DNA from: Tannerellaceae bacterium
Lineage (GTDB): Bacteria > Bacteroidota > Bacteroidia > Bacteroidales > Tannerellaceae
Assembly (NCBI GenBank): GCA_031269535.1
Contig: JAISZA010000138.1
Location: 1-53,914 of the forward strand
Length of the DNA stretch: 53,914 nt
Direction of reading: 5' to 3'
Numbering within the stretch: the first letter of the stretch is position 1; each line of letters starts with the position of its first letter. Below, one piece after another: positions 9,089 through 18,059 of the stretch. A program made the translations under genes and the position numbers. Below the pieces are notes generated by a model. That model searched no databases and was not told the DNA's origin. It saw only the letters and a program-made list of their open reading frames with translations.

Positions 9089-11914
9089 ATGGACACAAAT
9101 AAATTTGTCAATCGCCATGTAGGTATTGCAGCTGAAGACCTTGCTTCCATGTTGCAAACCCTGAATGTACAGTCTCCGGATGAGTTAACAGACCAGATTA
9201 TTCCTCCGGATATCCGGCTGAAAGAAACGCTGAACCTTCCCGAACCTATGACGGAACGCGAATACGCCGAACATATCGCCGAACTTGCTTCCAAAAACCA
9301 GGTTTTCACTTCGTATATCGGCATGGGATGGTATGACACAGTATGCCCTGCTCCCATTCAACGGAATGTGCTGGAGAATCCGGTCTGGTACACATCTTAT
9401 ACACCTTATCAGGCGGAAGTATCGCAAGGACGACTGGAAGCCCTGCTGAATTTCCAGACTGTTATCTGCGAACTGACCGGCCTGCCGCTTACTAATTGTT
9501 CACTCTTAGACGAGGCCACCGCCGCCGCCGAAGCTGCTACGATGCTTTACGGTACACGTAGCCGCGGACAGGTAATAGCCGGAGCCAACGTCTTGTTTGT
9601 GGATAATAATGTATTCGAATCAACCCTCGCCCTCCTCAATACCCGGATGATTCCGCAGGGAATACGGGTGGTTACGGGAGACTACAAGACATATACGTTT
9701 GCGGAAGATACCTTTGGGGCTATTATCCAGTATCCGGATGCGAATGGTTCCATTGAAGATTACAGTGAATTTATGGCCCGTGCCTCCGCGGGTGGAGTAC
9801 GCATCGCTGTAGCAGCCGACCTCCTTAGTCTGGCTATCCTGACGCCTCCGGGAGAATGGGGAGCCGATGTAGTGTTCGGATCAGCCCAACGCCTGGGTAT
9901 CCCCATGTATTATGGCGGGCCGTCGGCAGGATATATGGCAACTAAAGAAACGTATAAACGCACTATTCCTGGACGTATCATTGGCATCTCCAAAGATGCC
10001 TATGGACATCCCGCCTATCGTCTGGCACTACAGACGCGCGAACAGCACATCAAACGCGAAAAGGCAACTTCCAACATCTGTACTGCCCAGGCCTTGCCGG
10101 CTACCATGGCGGGATTTTATGCCGTTTACCATGGCGCCGACGGATTACGAGACATAGCAGGACGTATCCATGCATACGCAGGTTTCCTCTCCGGGGAACT
10201 GGAATACCTGGGATACCGGCAAGTGAACGCAAACTTTTTCGATACATTAAAAATAGAATTGCCACCCCACGTATCGGTCGATGCCCTTCGGGAGATCGCA
10301 CTGGAATGTAGGGTAAACCTCCGCTATTTCGACGCCGGGCAGGTGGGGGTCAGCCTCGACGAAACAACACAACCTACCGATATAGGAGTCCTGCTCTATA
10401 TTTTTGCAGGCGCTGCCGGTAAGGATTATACACTCAGATGCGACATCCCGCTAAAGAGCTGGTTCGATAAAAAGTTTGCCCGCACGACCGGCTTCCTCCA
10501 ACAGGACGTATTTAAAAAGTATCGTACGGAAACAGAGCTTATGCGTTATATCACCCGTCTGGGACGCCGCGACATTTCACTCGCACACTCCATGATCTCG
10601 CTCGGCTCGTGTACAATGAAACTGAATGCTGCTTCCGAACTTTTTGCCCTCAGTAATCCCCTGTTCCAGAACATCCATCCGTATGCCCCCGAAGACCAGG
10701 TAGAAGGTTATACGGAACTGATTGAGAATCTCTCGGCTTATCTGGCAGAAATAACCGGCCTCAAAGGGGTTAATCTGCAACCTAACTCTGGGGCTTCGGG
10801 CGAATACGCCGGTCTCCGGCTTATTCGTTCCTATCAGGAAAATACCGGACAGGGGCATCGCGACCTCGTACTCCTTCCGGCCTCAGCACACGGAACCAAC
10901 CCGGCAAGCGCTGTGCAATGCGGGTACACCACCCTGACGGTGAAGACAGACGAAAAAGGAAATATCGACCTGACCGACTTCCGCGAAAAAGCCGAAGCAA
11001 ACAAAGACCGCCTGGCCGCTACCATGATCACTTATCCTTCTACGCATGGCATCTTTGAAGAAGACATACGCGGGATGTGCGATATCGTACATGCCTGTGG
11101 CGGACAAGTTTATATGGATGGAGCCAATATGAATGCCCAGGTAGGGCTGACCCATCCGGGCGCCATCGGAGCGGATGTCTGTCATCTGAACCTGCATAAG
11201 ACCTTTGCTTCTCCTCATGGCGGTGGCGGGCCGGGCGTAGGCCCTATCTGTGTAGCCGCTCACTTACTTCCTTTCCTGAGGGTAAATTCCGTATCCGCTG
11301 CTCCTTATGGCAGCGCCGGTATCCTGTCGGTTACGTATGCCTACATTCGTCTGCTGGGCAGCGAAGGCTTAACAACCGTCACACAGACTGCCATCCTGAA
11401 TGCCAATTACCTGGCAGCACGCCTGAAAGATACGTATGGCATTGTTTATACAGGAAAGAACGGCCGCGTAGGACACGAACTCATCCTTGAATGTCGTACC
11501 ATAAAAGAACGTTCGGGCATCGACGAGGGGGATATAGCCAAACGCCTGATGGATTTCGGCTACCACGCTCCCACTCTATCTTTTCCTGTACATGGCACGC
11601 TGATGATTGAACCAACCGAAAGCGAAAGCAAAGCCGAACTCGACCGCTTCGTGGAAGTACTTGATTGCATCTGGAATGAAATCAAGGAAGTGGAAGAAGG
11701 CAAAGCATCGGAAAAAGATAATGTACTGAAAAACGCCCCCCATCCCGAATACGAAGTTACTGCCGATGAATGGCATCACACCTATTCACGCACCAAGGCT
11801 GCCTTCCCGCTGGAATGGCTTCACGACAATAAATTCTGGGTTAACGTAGCCCGCGTAGATAACGCTTTCGGAGATCGTAACCTTATCCCCTCTCTCTGCA
11901 ACTGCCGGATATAA
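9089..11914 (+). CDS. gcvP: glycine dehydrogenase (aminomethyl-transferring), P-protein
   Basis: The PLP-dependent P-protein of the glycine cleavage system decarboxylates glycine and passes the aminomethyl group to lipoyl-GcvH. At 941 residues it is the full-length single-chain form, with duplicated N- and C-terminal halves. The PLP lysine lies in NLHKTFASPHGGGGPG (about Lys704). Other conserved segments are YTPYQAEVSQGRLEALLNFQ early and SLGSCTMKLNA in the middle. gcvT and gcvH are not in the window. A perfect 9-bp hairpin (GCCGGATAT/ATATCCGGC, 11904-11926) covers the stop codon but lacks a T tract. Confidence 0.96.
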   Translation: MDTNKFVNRHVGIAAEDLASMLQTLNVQSPDELTDQIIPPDIRLKETLNLPEPMTEREYAEHIAELASKNQVFTSYIGMGWYDTVCPAPIQRNVLENPVWYTSYTPYQAEVSQGRLEALLNFQTVICELTGLPLTNCSLLDEATAAAEAATMLYGTRSRGQVIAGANVLFVDNNVFESTLALLNTRMIPQGIRVVTGDYKTYTFAEDTFGAIIQYPDANGSIEDYSEFMARASAGGVRIAVAADLLSLAILTPPGEWGADVVFGSAQRLGIPMYYGGPSAGYMATKETYKRTIPGRIIGISKDAYGHPAYRLALQTREQHIKREKATSNICTAQALPATMAGFYAVYHGADGLRDIAGRIHAYAGFLSGELEYLGYRQVNANFFDTLKIELPPHVSVDALREIALECRVNLRYFDAGQVGVSLDETTQPTDIGVLLYIFAGAAGKDYTLRCDIPLKSWFDKKFARTTGFLQQDVFKKYRTETELMRYITRLGRRDISLAHSMISLGSCTMKLNAASELFALSNPLFQNIHPYAPEDQVEGYTELIENLSAYLAEITGLKGVNLQPNSGASGEYAGLRLIRSYQENTGQGHRDLVLLPASAHGTNPASAVQCGYTTLTVKTDEKGNIDLTDFREKAEANKDRLAATMITYPSTHGIFEEDIRGMCDIVHACGGQVYMDGANMNAQVGLTHPGAIGADVCHLNLHKTFASPHGGGGPGVGPICVAAHLLPFLRVNSVSAAPYGSAGILSVTYAYIRLLGSEGLTTVTQTAILNANYLAARLKDTYGIVYTGKNGRVGHELILECRTIKERSGIDEGDIAKRLMDFGYHAPTLSFPVHGTLMIEPTESESKAELDRFVEVLDCIWNEIKEVEEGKASEKDNVLKNAPHPEYEVTADEWHHTYSRTKAAFPLEWLHDNKFWVNVARVDNAFGDRNLIPSLCNCRI

Positions 11915-11931
11915 AAGATATCCGGCGGCTA

Positions 11932-12000
11932 TCAGGGCATAGGGGGCAGCAACCATCCTTCGCGGCAGATATGTTTTATGTATTCTGCCGCGACTTTCAT
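11932..12000 (-). pseudogene. remnant of the C-terminal end of a Gfo/Idh/MocA oxidoreductase
   Basis: On the minus strand this stretch reads EYIKHICREGWLLPPMP followed by a stop, closely matching EYIKRTYREGWSLPPMP at the end of the 493-residue oxidoreductase 1.4 kb away. Over 60 nt (11938-11997 against 13440-13499) 52 positions agree by my count. Only the last 20 or so codons survive; the frame has stops just upstream. It is therefore a decayed or duplicated gene tail, on the far side of the DUF1848 gene from its relative. Confidence 0.8.
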
Positions 12001-12011
12001 TGATTAGTTTC

Positions 12012-12044
12012 ACAGGAGTTCTGAAACAATTGCTCCTGTATTTT
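12012..12044 (+). terminator. possible terminator after gcvP
   Basis: ACAGGAG (12012-12018) pairs with CTCCTGT (12033-12039) and is followed by ATTTT. The 14-nt loop makes it weak. Confidence 0.35.
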
Positions 12045-12103
12045 ACAATAATTGCCTCTCTCCGTATCTTAATCCCACAACACTACTGTACGTGCTGATA
12101 TCA

Positions 12104-13129
12104 TTACAATGACGTATTCTTTTTAACTGCTTCTTTTGAAGTATTTGCATAGCAATAAATGCAAAGATGAGGACACGTATTGTACATCCCGATATCCTTA
12201 CTGATCAGGCAACCGCAAATCTTTCGTTGTCCTTTGTCCTTCAATTTTTCGGGACAGAGTGAAATATGATTGGCTTCTGCCGGAAACAAACTGTTTTTTT
12301 CGGGCATTTTACCGAAATTCAGATAATAAACCAAATCCTTATCTTCCGGAAAAATACGTTTCATCCATTCTCCGTCGATGCAACGGTTGTGTTCGATGTC
12401 GTACTGTTTCAAATCGATTTGTTCGGCGCAAGTGGCAAGCGACAGATTCCACCCTTCAGACTGCCATCGTTCCCTGATCTTCACAAGTCCTTTGATAACT
12501 TCTGTTATCTGTTCATCATTCAACTCGGCTGTTCCGACATTCTCTCGGGTGTACAGAGAAGTTTCTCTGACTAAATTGTTCTGCACTTTCCGGTAGGCAT
12601 TTACATCTACAAAACTGAATACAAGTTTCTCCGTATATCCTTTGAGTTGATTCCCTACCTTCCAAACCTTTTTCAGTAAATCGCGGGGCAGGAGTTGGGG
12701 GGTGATAATCAACGGGTCGAAGCGCCAGATTAGTTTTTCCTTACCTATCCGGACGGACAAGGCTTTAAACGTTTCAATACGCTCATTCAACGGTGGCACC
12801 TTCGATTCAAAACCTTCTTTTTCGTAATCGTTCAGCGTAAACTGGAAGTAATAATGGATGCCTCTGTCATCCAATTCTTTCAGGTATGGTATTAAGGGTT
12901 TCGGATTTTTTGACCAGAACACGACAACTTTTGTCTTTTGGAAAGAGACATACATCGGTTGCTGATTGAACGGACTGTACCACACTACATAACCCGCCTT
13001 CAGCCGATTGATGAACCATTGGGCATAAAACGCCGGAATATCCGTCGAACGACTTGCAGATACGATTATTGGAGCGTGGGCTTCAACTTTGCCACCTGCC
13101 TCTGTGGTTATTTTGATTTTATCAGACAT
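12104..13129 (-). CDS. DUF1848 domain-containing protein, probable Fe-S protein
   Basis: The 341-residue protein matches the DUF1848 family, with the characteristic N-terminal run IVSASRSTDIPAFYAQWF and the following VVWYSPFNQQPMYVSF and VVVFWSKNPKPL. The C-terminus has a cysteine cluster (CGCLISKDIGMYNTCPHLCI then YCYA) that could hold an Fe-S cluster. The family fold resembles radical SAM-type barrels, but no canonical CxxxCxxC is present, and the reaction is unknown. It is a single gene on the minus strand between a gene remnant and a transposable repeat. The -7 box ends only 5 nt before the start codon, suggesting a leaderless transcript. Confidence 0.88.
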   Translation of the reverse strand: MSDKIKITTEAGGKVEAHAPIIVSASRSTDIPAFYAQWFINRLKAGYVVWYSPFNQQPMYVSFQKTKVVVFWSKNPKPLIPYLKELDDRGIHYYFQFTLNDYEKEGFESKVPPLNERIETFKALSVRIGKEKLIWRFDPLIITPQLLPRDLLKKVWKVGNQLKGYTEKLVFSFVDVNAYRKVQNNLVRETSLYTRENVGTAELNDEQITEVIKGLVKIRERWQSEGWNLSLATCAEQIDLKQYDIEHNRCIDGEWMKRIFPEDKDLVYYLNFGKMPEKNSLFPAEANHISLCPEKLKDKGQRKICGCLISKDIGMYNTCPHLCIYCYANTSKEAVKKNTSL

Positions 13130-13133
13130 TTGG

Positions 13134-13141
13134 CAAATATA
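13134..13141 (-). promoter_or_regulatory. -7 box of the DUF1848 gene
   Basis: The minus strand reads TATATTTG, an exact -7 box, whose G is 5 nt from the A of the start codon at 13129. Initiation would fall at or next to the ATG. Confidence 0.6.
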
Positions 13142-13148
13142 GAAAATT

Positions 13149-13177
13149 AAACAAGATATAACGATTATATCTTGTTT
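13149..13177. promoter_or_regulatory. 29-bp dyad upstream of the DUF1848 gene
   Basis: A perfect 13-bp inverted repeat, AAACAAGATATAA / TTATATCTTGTTT around CGA, lies where a -33 element would be. It could be an operator or a terminator-like hairpin. The adjoining repeat element begins 4 nt further on. Confidence 0.6.
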
Positions 13178-13180
13178 ATT

Positions 13181-13334
13181 GGGTACATTTCAAATTGTCG
13201 CAGATTCAATGGATTTCTATCGTCCTTGCGAACCCTGTGGGTGAAGCAATCCAGGGTGCCCGGTCTGTATTGCTTCACCCTCTGGGTTCGCAAGGACGGC
13301 CCGTAATGACGATGCGACAAGTTGAAATGCACCC
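13181..13334. mobile_element. MITE-like palindromic element with 8-bp target duplication
   Basis: The 154-bp element starts GGGTACATTTCAAATTGTCG and ends with the near-complement CAAGTTGAAATGCACCC (20 of 22 terminal positions complementary, by eye). The interior contains two inverted copies of a sequence like GTGAAGCAATCCAG. It is flanked on both sides by TGTTTATT (13173-13180 and 13335-13342), a perfect 8-bp duplication of the target. It encodes nothing, so it must have been moved by a transposase supplied in trans. It fills most of the gap between the DUF1848 gene and the oxidoreductase gene. Confidence 0.85.
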
Positions 13335-13433
13335 TGTTTATTTCGCATTACTAAACTTCTTGTAATTTCATCTGGGGTTTCTTGTTTCGTTGCCTGCTGC
13401 ACTCTAATCCGGATAATTCCCCAGGTCTTTTTA

Positions 13434-14915
13434 CTATGGCATAGGGGGCAGCGACCAGCCTTCGCGGTAGGTACGTTTTATGTATTCTGCCACGGCTTCC
13501 TGTGCATTGAAGGTTGCGTAACGGACGTCGGAGTGGGGATGTCCGTCGATTATATTGAACTCGTTCTCGGTAATAACCTTCAGTTCATCCGTGGGCGAGA
13601 TATTTGTAAAACGCATATGCTCACCGTCCCATTGAAGAATCTTGTTCAAACTTTGCAGACGGATGGCTAATACGCCTAATAAAACCATTTCGTTGAAGGG
13701 ACCGGCATAGGCAAAATTGCCGCTTGTTTCCACTCTGTTTGCAGGAGATTCCTTGCAGGCTCTGATCCAGTCTTGTTCGTGATATCCGTCGTGATATCCC
13801 GTAGCGCCGGGAATACGTCGGAGTGTTTGCGCAACGTCCGGCGTCCGGCCGGACAGGAGACGGGGATTGAAACCGCCGCAATCGCAAAGCAAGGAATCTT
13901 TTGAGCCGATAAACAAGCATCCACCCAGTCCATCCTTCATCAGGTCGATACCATCAAGTATGGAATCCGGGCGGTTGGGCAATAATCCACCGTCATACCA
14001 ACAAACCGATACCTCAGGCAGGCTTACTTTCGGGAGATTATCCCGCCTGGGGAAATGGAACTCCACTTTCTCGGATTGCGGGGGAGATTCTACATTGATC
14101 TGAGAAGACGTTCCTTGTATTTTGTCGGGATATCCTAATTTCAAGGCTTGATAAATAGGATCGAGCACATGACAGGCCATATCGCCGAAAGCGCCGGTGC
14201 CGAAATCCCACCATCCGCGCCAGTTCCAGGGTGTATAGGCCGGATGATACGGACGGAAAGCTGCCGGCCCGATAAACAAATCCCAGTCCAGTGTGGAGGG
14301 AACTTTGACTTTTTCTTTCGGACGTTCCAGCCCCTGGGGCCAAAGCGGACGGTCTGTCCAGGCATGTACTTCTTTCACTTCACCGATTTCTCCGTTCCAT
14401 ATCCACTCGCAAAGCTGACGAACGCCATCCCCCGAATTGCCCTGGTTTCCCATCTGCGTAGCTACCTTTTTATGTTTCGCAGCCAGGCGGGTCAACAGCC
14501 GGCTCTCGTAAATGGAATGGGTCAGCGGCTTCTGGCAATAGACGTGTTTGTCCATTGTCAGGGCAGTGGCCGCAATAATGGCATGGGTATGGTCGGGGGT
14601 AGCGACCATCACGCCGTCTATTTCTTTGCCCAGTTCGTCAAACATGCGCCGCCAGTCCTTATAGCGTTTCGCCTGTGGAAATTCTTTAAAGCAATGAGCG
14701 GCATATTTGTCGTCCACATCGCAGAGCCCGATAATACGTTCCGTATGCATGCCTACCAGGTTGGGATGTCCTTTCCCACCGATTCCGATACCGGCAATAG
14801 TAAGCGTATCGCTGGGCATTTTATGTCCTAATCCGCTGATTACACTCGAAGGTAGGACGGATAACCCGGCCGTAGCCCAGACAGATGTCTTCAGAAAATC
14901 TCTTCTTGTTCCCAT
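13434..14915 (-). CDS. Gfo/Idh/MocA family oxidoreductase, Tat-type leader
   Basis: The 493-residue NAD(P)-dependent dehydrogenase begins MGTRRDFLKTSVWATAGLSV, a twin-arginine-type leader, so it probably acts in the periplasm. The Rossmann motif is IAGIGIGGKGHPN near residues 40-52, and the conserved lysine lies in YCQKPLTHS. The C-terminal half is the Gfo/Idh beta-sheet domain extended as in the Bacteroidetes group. It is the last gene of a three-gene minus-strand cluster with a DUF1080 lipoprotein and a second Gfo/Idh enzyme, 11 nt from its neighbour. That set matches the 3-keto-glycoside pathway of gut Bacteroides, in which such enzymes oxidise the C3 hydroxyl of a glycoside. A decayed copy of its 3' end lies at 11932-12000. 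Confidence 0.9.
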   Translation of the reverse strand: MGTRRDFLKTSVWATAGLSVLPSSVISGLGHKMPSDTLTIAGIGIGGKGHPNLVGMHTERIIGLCDVDDKYAAHCFKEFPQAKRYKDWRRMFDELGKEIDGVMVATPDHTHAIIAATALTMDKHVYCQKPLTHSIYESRLLTRLAAKHKKVATQMGNQGNSGDGVRQLCEWIWNGEIGEVKEVHAWTDRPLWPQGLERPKEKVKVPSTLDWDLFIGPAAFRPYHPAYTPWNWRGWWDFGTGAFGDMACHVLDPIYQALKLGYPDKIQGTSSQINVESPPQSEKVEFHFPRRDNLPKVSLPEVSVCWYDGGLLPNRPDSILDGIDLMKDGLGGCLFIGSKDSLLCDCGGFNPRLLSGRTPDVAQTLRRIPGATGYHDGYHEQDWIRACKESPANRVETSGNFAYAGPFNEMVLLGVLAIRLQSLNKILQWDGEHMRFTNISPTDELKVITENEFNIIDGHPHSDVRYATFNAQEAVAEYIKRTYREGWSLPPMP

Positions 14916-14926
14916 CTCTTAATCTA

Positions 14927-15685
14927 TTAAAGTTGTTTTATCAATATGTTTCTGTACCAAACCTTTGTTCCGTGATTTTGCAGGGAGATATGTCCTTCGT
15001 CATATTTACCGTAATCGGGGTAATTCGACCACTTACCGCTATTGCGTAACTTTGTCCACTCGCCGGAGTATTTGGTATATTGCACTACGACTGTTCCGTT
15101 CAGTATCTGCGTCACCTCATTTCCATCTACTATCAGCATCAGTTGGTTCCATTCGCCAATAGCTTTGAAGTTTTTTTCCAGGGGCGGATACATGGCATAA
15201 TTACCGCCGTTGATCTGCCAATCTTCCAGGGGGTCAGGCCAGTTCTCATGGTCGATGACCTGAAATTCGGGTCCGGTCTCATACGCATACGTATATTGCA
15301 ATCCTTCTTTCACCTGAAAGAGTAGGCCGCTATTAGCGCCTTTCGTGAGTTTGTATTCCAGCGACAGTGCGAAGCGTTTATATTCTTTACCGGTAATCAG
15401 GTCCTGCGTTTGTTCCGAGCCATCTACCGCCTTCATCGTAAGACAGCCGTCTTCGATCTGCCAGCAGTCGGGAATATCTTTCTGATTATAGCCATGCCAT
15501 CCGTTAAACGAACCATCGAACAACAGCGTCCATCCGGCGGATTTTTCGGCGCCTGAGAGGGTATTGGGCCGGGCTTTGCCCCATTCTATCTCTTCGTATA
15601 ATTCCAGGGGAACTATTGTTCCGGCCCCGGAGGTGCAAGCTTGCAGAAGAGCAGCAAAAAGAAATAAGGATACATAGTTTTTCAT
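14927..15685 (-). CDS. DUF1080 (3-keto-disaccharide hydrolase) lipoprotein
   Basis: The 252-residue protein has a signal peptide and lipobox (ALLQACTSG), so it is a lipoprotein. The DUF1080 domain, a concanavalin-like jelly roll, fills the chain, with the family motifs GWTLLFDGSFNGWHGY near the start, EYKLTKGANSGLLFQ in the middle and GHISLQNHGTKVWYRNI at the end. Members of this family cleave 3-keto-glycosides. Between two Gfo/Idh dehydrogenases it would break the glycosidic bond after C3 oxidation. This is established for related Bacteroidetes loci and inferred here. Confidence 0.9.
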   Translation of the reverse strand: MKNYVSLFLFAALLQACTSGAGTIVPLELYEEIEWGKARPNTLSGAEKSAGWTLLFDGSFNGWHGYNQKDIPDCWQIEDGCLTMKAVDGSEQTQDLITGKEYKRFALSLEYKLTKGANSGLLFQVKEGLQYTYAYETGPEFQVIDHENWPDPLEDWQINGGNYAMYPPLEKNFKAIGEWNQLMLIVDGNEVTQILNGTVVVQYTKYSGEWTKLRNSGKWSNYPDYGKYDEGHISLQNHGTKVWYRNILIKQL

Positions 15686-15698
15686 ACAAATATTTTTT

Positions 15699-16895
15699 TT
15701 AAGAATGTATTACAGGCCATTTAAAGGATGATTTCAGTCGTATGCGCCGTCCTTCGGCCTGCGACAGGCGGGCGGCTTCTATGATCTCGAGGACGTGCAG
15801 TGCATGCTCTACATGGATGAGAGGCTCTTTGTTTGTCGCCAGACATTCGCAGATCACCGAGGCACCCTCTTCCCAGACGAAAGTACCGGGGTCGGTGGCA
15901 TAGCGACGGCCTTTCTCGTCATCGACGGTCGCCATCTCTATGGCAGAAGGCTTCCAGTCATAGCCTATCATGTGCATACTGCCGGTGGAGCCTGTTACGG
16001 ATAGGGTTGGAAGCGCCTGCCCTGTACCTTCGTGTCCGTAAGGGTCGAAATAATTGAATCCGCATTGCACATGCGAAAGTACCTGGTTCGGATGTTCCAT
16101 CAGTATCATGGCATTGTCTTCGGCAATCACTTGTATATAGCCTTTGTTTCCCGTATTGCGTGTAGGCTCCACCACATTCGTCATGGCGATAACGGAACGG
16201 ACGGGGCCGAACAATCCGGTCAGCGTAGAGATATTATATACGCCCAGGTCGGGCAGGCTGCCCCCGCCTTCTTCAAAGAAAAAGGCAGACCAGTTGGGGC
16301 CCTGATGTCCATAATGCGCATGAGCGGCGGCCAGTTTACCCAGTTTATGCTCATTGATTTGTTTTGCCATAAAAGCAAACTGCGGACTGTTCACTACGGC
16401 CGGGGCGCCCCAGATACGGACACCTTGTTTCGTTGCCAGGTCGGAGAGTGCACGCCCTTCTTCGTAGGTATTTGCCATAGGTTTTTCGCTCCAGATATTT
16501 TTCTTTGCCATCAATGCCAGCCGGTTCAGCCGGCCATGCTCCTGCATATCGGTCAGATTGACCAGCAAATCGAAAGGAACCCCCGCCAGCATTTTGTCGA
16601 TATGGGGATACCAGTTTTTTACATTATATCCGGCTGCGGCCTGCTGCGCCCGTTCGGGGATAATATCACAGAGACTTACGATCTCGGCATAAGGACATTT
16701 GCTCAAATGAGGCAGGTACATTCCCGACACACTTCCGCAACCGATCACGCCGACACGGATCTTTTTACCGGGAGCTTCCGGCGGTACGGAAAGCGGCAGA
16801 TGGAAGACCTCCGGCGGAGAAGCATTTATGACAGGTGTCGCGAGCATCGTAGCGCCCATAGCACCTAAGTGAGAAAAAAACTGTTTACGATTCAT
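15699..16895 (-). CDS. Gfo/Idh/MocA family oxidoreductase, exported
   Basis: The 398-residue enzyme is first in the three-gene cluster. The N-terminus MNRKQFFSHLGAMGATMLATPVINA is a signal-like leader lacking the twin arginine. The Rossmann motif is VGVIGCGSVSGMYLPHL, and the conserved EKP is in NIWSEKPMANT, carrying the usual catalytic lysine. It differs strongly from the 493-residue partner, so the two probably act at different steps, such as oxidation of the glycoside and reduction of the released 3-keto sugar. It starts 131 nt from a divergent AraC gene, its probable regulator. Confidence 0.9.
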   Translation of the reverse strand: MNRKQFFSHLGAMGATMLATPVINASPPEVFHLPLSVPPEAPGKKIRVGVIGCGSVSGMYLPHLSKCPYAEIVSLCDIIPERAQQAAAGYNVKNWYPHIDKMLAGVPFDLLVNLTDMQEHGRLNRLALMAKKNIWSEKPMANTYEEGRALSDLATKQGVRIWGAPAVVNSPQFAFMAKQINEHKLGKLAAAHAHYGHQGPNWSAFFFEEGGGSLPDLGVYNISTLTGLFGPVRSVIAMTNVVEPTRNTGNKGYIQVIAEDNAMILMEHPNQVLSHVQCGFNYFDPYGHEGTGQALPTLSVTGSTGSMHMIGYDWKPSAIEMATVDDEKGRRYATDPGTFVWEEGASVICECLATNKEPLIHVEHALHVLEIIEAARLSQAEGRRIRLKSSFKWPVIHS

Positions 16896-16992
16896 CTGTT
16901 TTATGTTTACATGGTAATAATCACGAATGATGTGCGAATGTACAAGGATAAGATGAATCCGGTAATAGAGTAAAAAGGTAAAAAAGATGGAT

Positions 16993-17000
16993 TATATTTG
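16993..17000 (+). promoter_or_regulatory. -7 box of the AraC regulator gene
   Basis: TATATTTG is an exact match, 26 nt before the ATG at 17027. On the opposite strand TATCCTTG (complement of 16942-16949) is a one-mismatch candidate for the oxidoreductase cluster, so the intergenic region may hold two divergent promoters. Confidence 0.6.
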
Positions 17001-17026
17001 CAGAGACAATAATAAAATACGAACCC

Positions 17027-17929
17027 ATGACACACATCAAACACGGTTTTGTCGGTCAACGACTTACAGTGCTTCCCTTTAATATCATCGAGAAAGCCTT
17101 GAGCAATCCTTTAACCTCAGGTCTGGCCATTCATTCCATGGGCTATTTCCCCAAAGCAAGTAATCATTATATCGACCGGGAAAACGGATGCGGGAATTAT
17201 TTACTGATCTATTGCGTGCAGGGAGAAGGATGGTACCGGCTGGACGGACAACGGCATACGGTAAGGGCGAACCAGTTCTTTATCCTTCCGGCCGAACATC
17301 CGCACCAGTACGGCTGCGGCGAAAAGAACCCCTGGTATATCTACTGGATTCATTTCAAAGGTTCCTGCGCCCGGTATGTATATGAAAAACTTCCCGGACT
17401 GCATCAGATAGATATAGACAACGATTCACGGATCAACGACCGGATTTCTTTCTTTGAAGAACTGATCACAGCATTGGAACTCCGGCTTGATGAAGATATG
17501 ATCCATTATGCGAATATGAGTCTGTTTCATCTGTTGAGTACATTTATATATATTCATTCCTACCGGCGCGTGAAACTCCGCATAAAAGGAGAGCCGAATA
17601 CTTTTTTTATCAGCTCGGCTACACATTATATGAATGAAAACATCGAAAAGAAGATCACCTTAAAAGAGATCGCATCACATTTCGGCTATTCCCCATCCCA
17701 CTTCTACCGGCTTTTCTTAAAAGAGACTCATTATTCCCCCATGAATTATTTCCTGCAGATAAAAATAGAGCGTGCCTGCCAGTTCCTGCTGAATACGGAG
17801 ATGAAGATTAATCAGATATCCTTCAGATTAGGCTTTGAAGACCCTTATTATTTCAGCCGCAGCTTCACCAGGATAATGGGCATATCACCTAAAAAATACA
17901 GAGAAGAGAAAAGCATTCCTAAACCATAA
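17027..17929 (+). CDS. AraC family transcriptional regulator of the glycoside cluster
   Basis: The 300-residue cytoplasmic regulator has an N-terminal AraC-type cupin for ligand binding (about 20-170; segment HTVRANQFFILPAEHPHQY) and a C-terminal double helix-turn-helix (about 195-295; ITLKEIASHFGYSPSHFYRL and later INQISFRLGFEDPYYFSRSF). It is transcribed divergently from the Gfo/Idh-DUF1080 cluster, the standard position of a local sugar-responsive activator. The inducer would be a glycoside or keto-sugar; this is inferred. Confidence 0.93.
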   Translation: MTHIKHGFVGQRLTVLPFNIIEKALSNPLTSGLAIHSMGYFPKASNHYIDRENGCGNYLLIYCVQGEGWYRLDGQRHTVRANQFFILPAEHPHQYGCGEKNPWYIYWIHFKGSCARYVYEKLPGLHQIDIDNDSRINDRISFFEELITALELRLDEDMIHYANMSLFHLLSTFIYIHSYRRVKLRIKGEPNTFFISSATHYMNENIEKKITLKEIASHFGYSPSHFYRLFLKETHYSPMNYFLQIKIERACQFLLNTEMKINQISFRLGFEDPYYFSRSFTRIMGISPKKYREEKSIPKP

Positions 17930-18059
17930 GTGCAAGCCCACTTTGTATCTCCCCGGATATTGCCGGATGCGATTCAATGGAGGGTATCGGGAGATGGCGG
18001 GGTCAGGCCTGCCATGATAAAATGAAGCAAACGATTGGGGATAGGCCGCAATCATGAAT

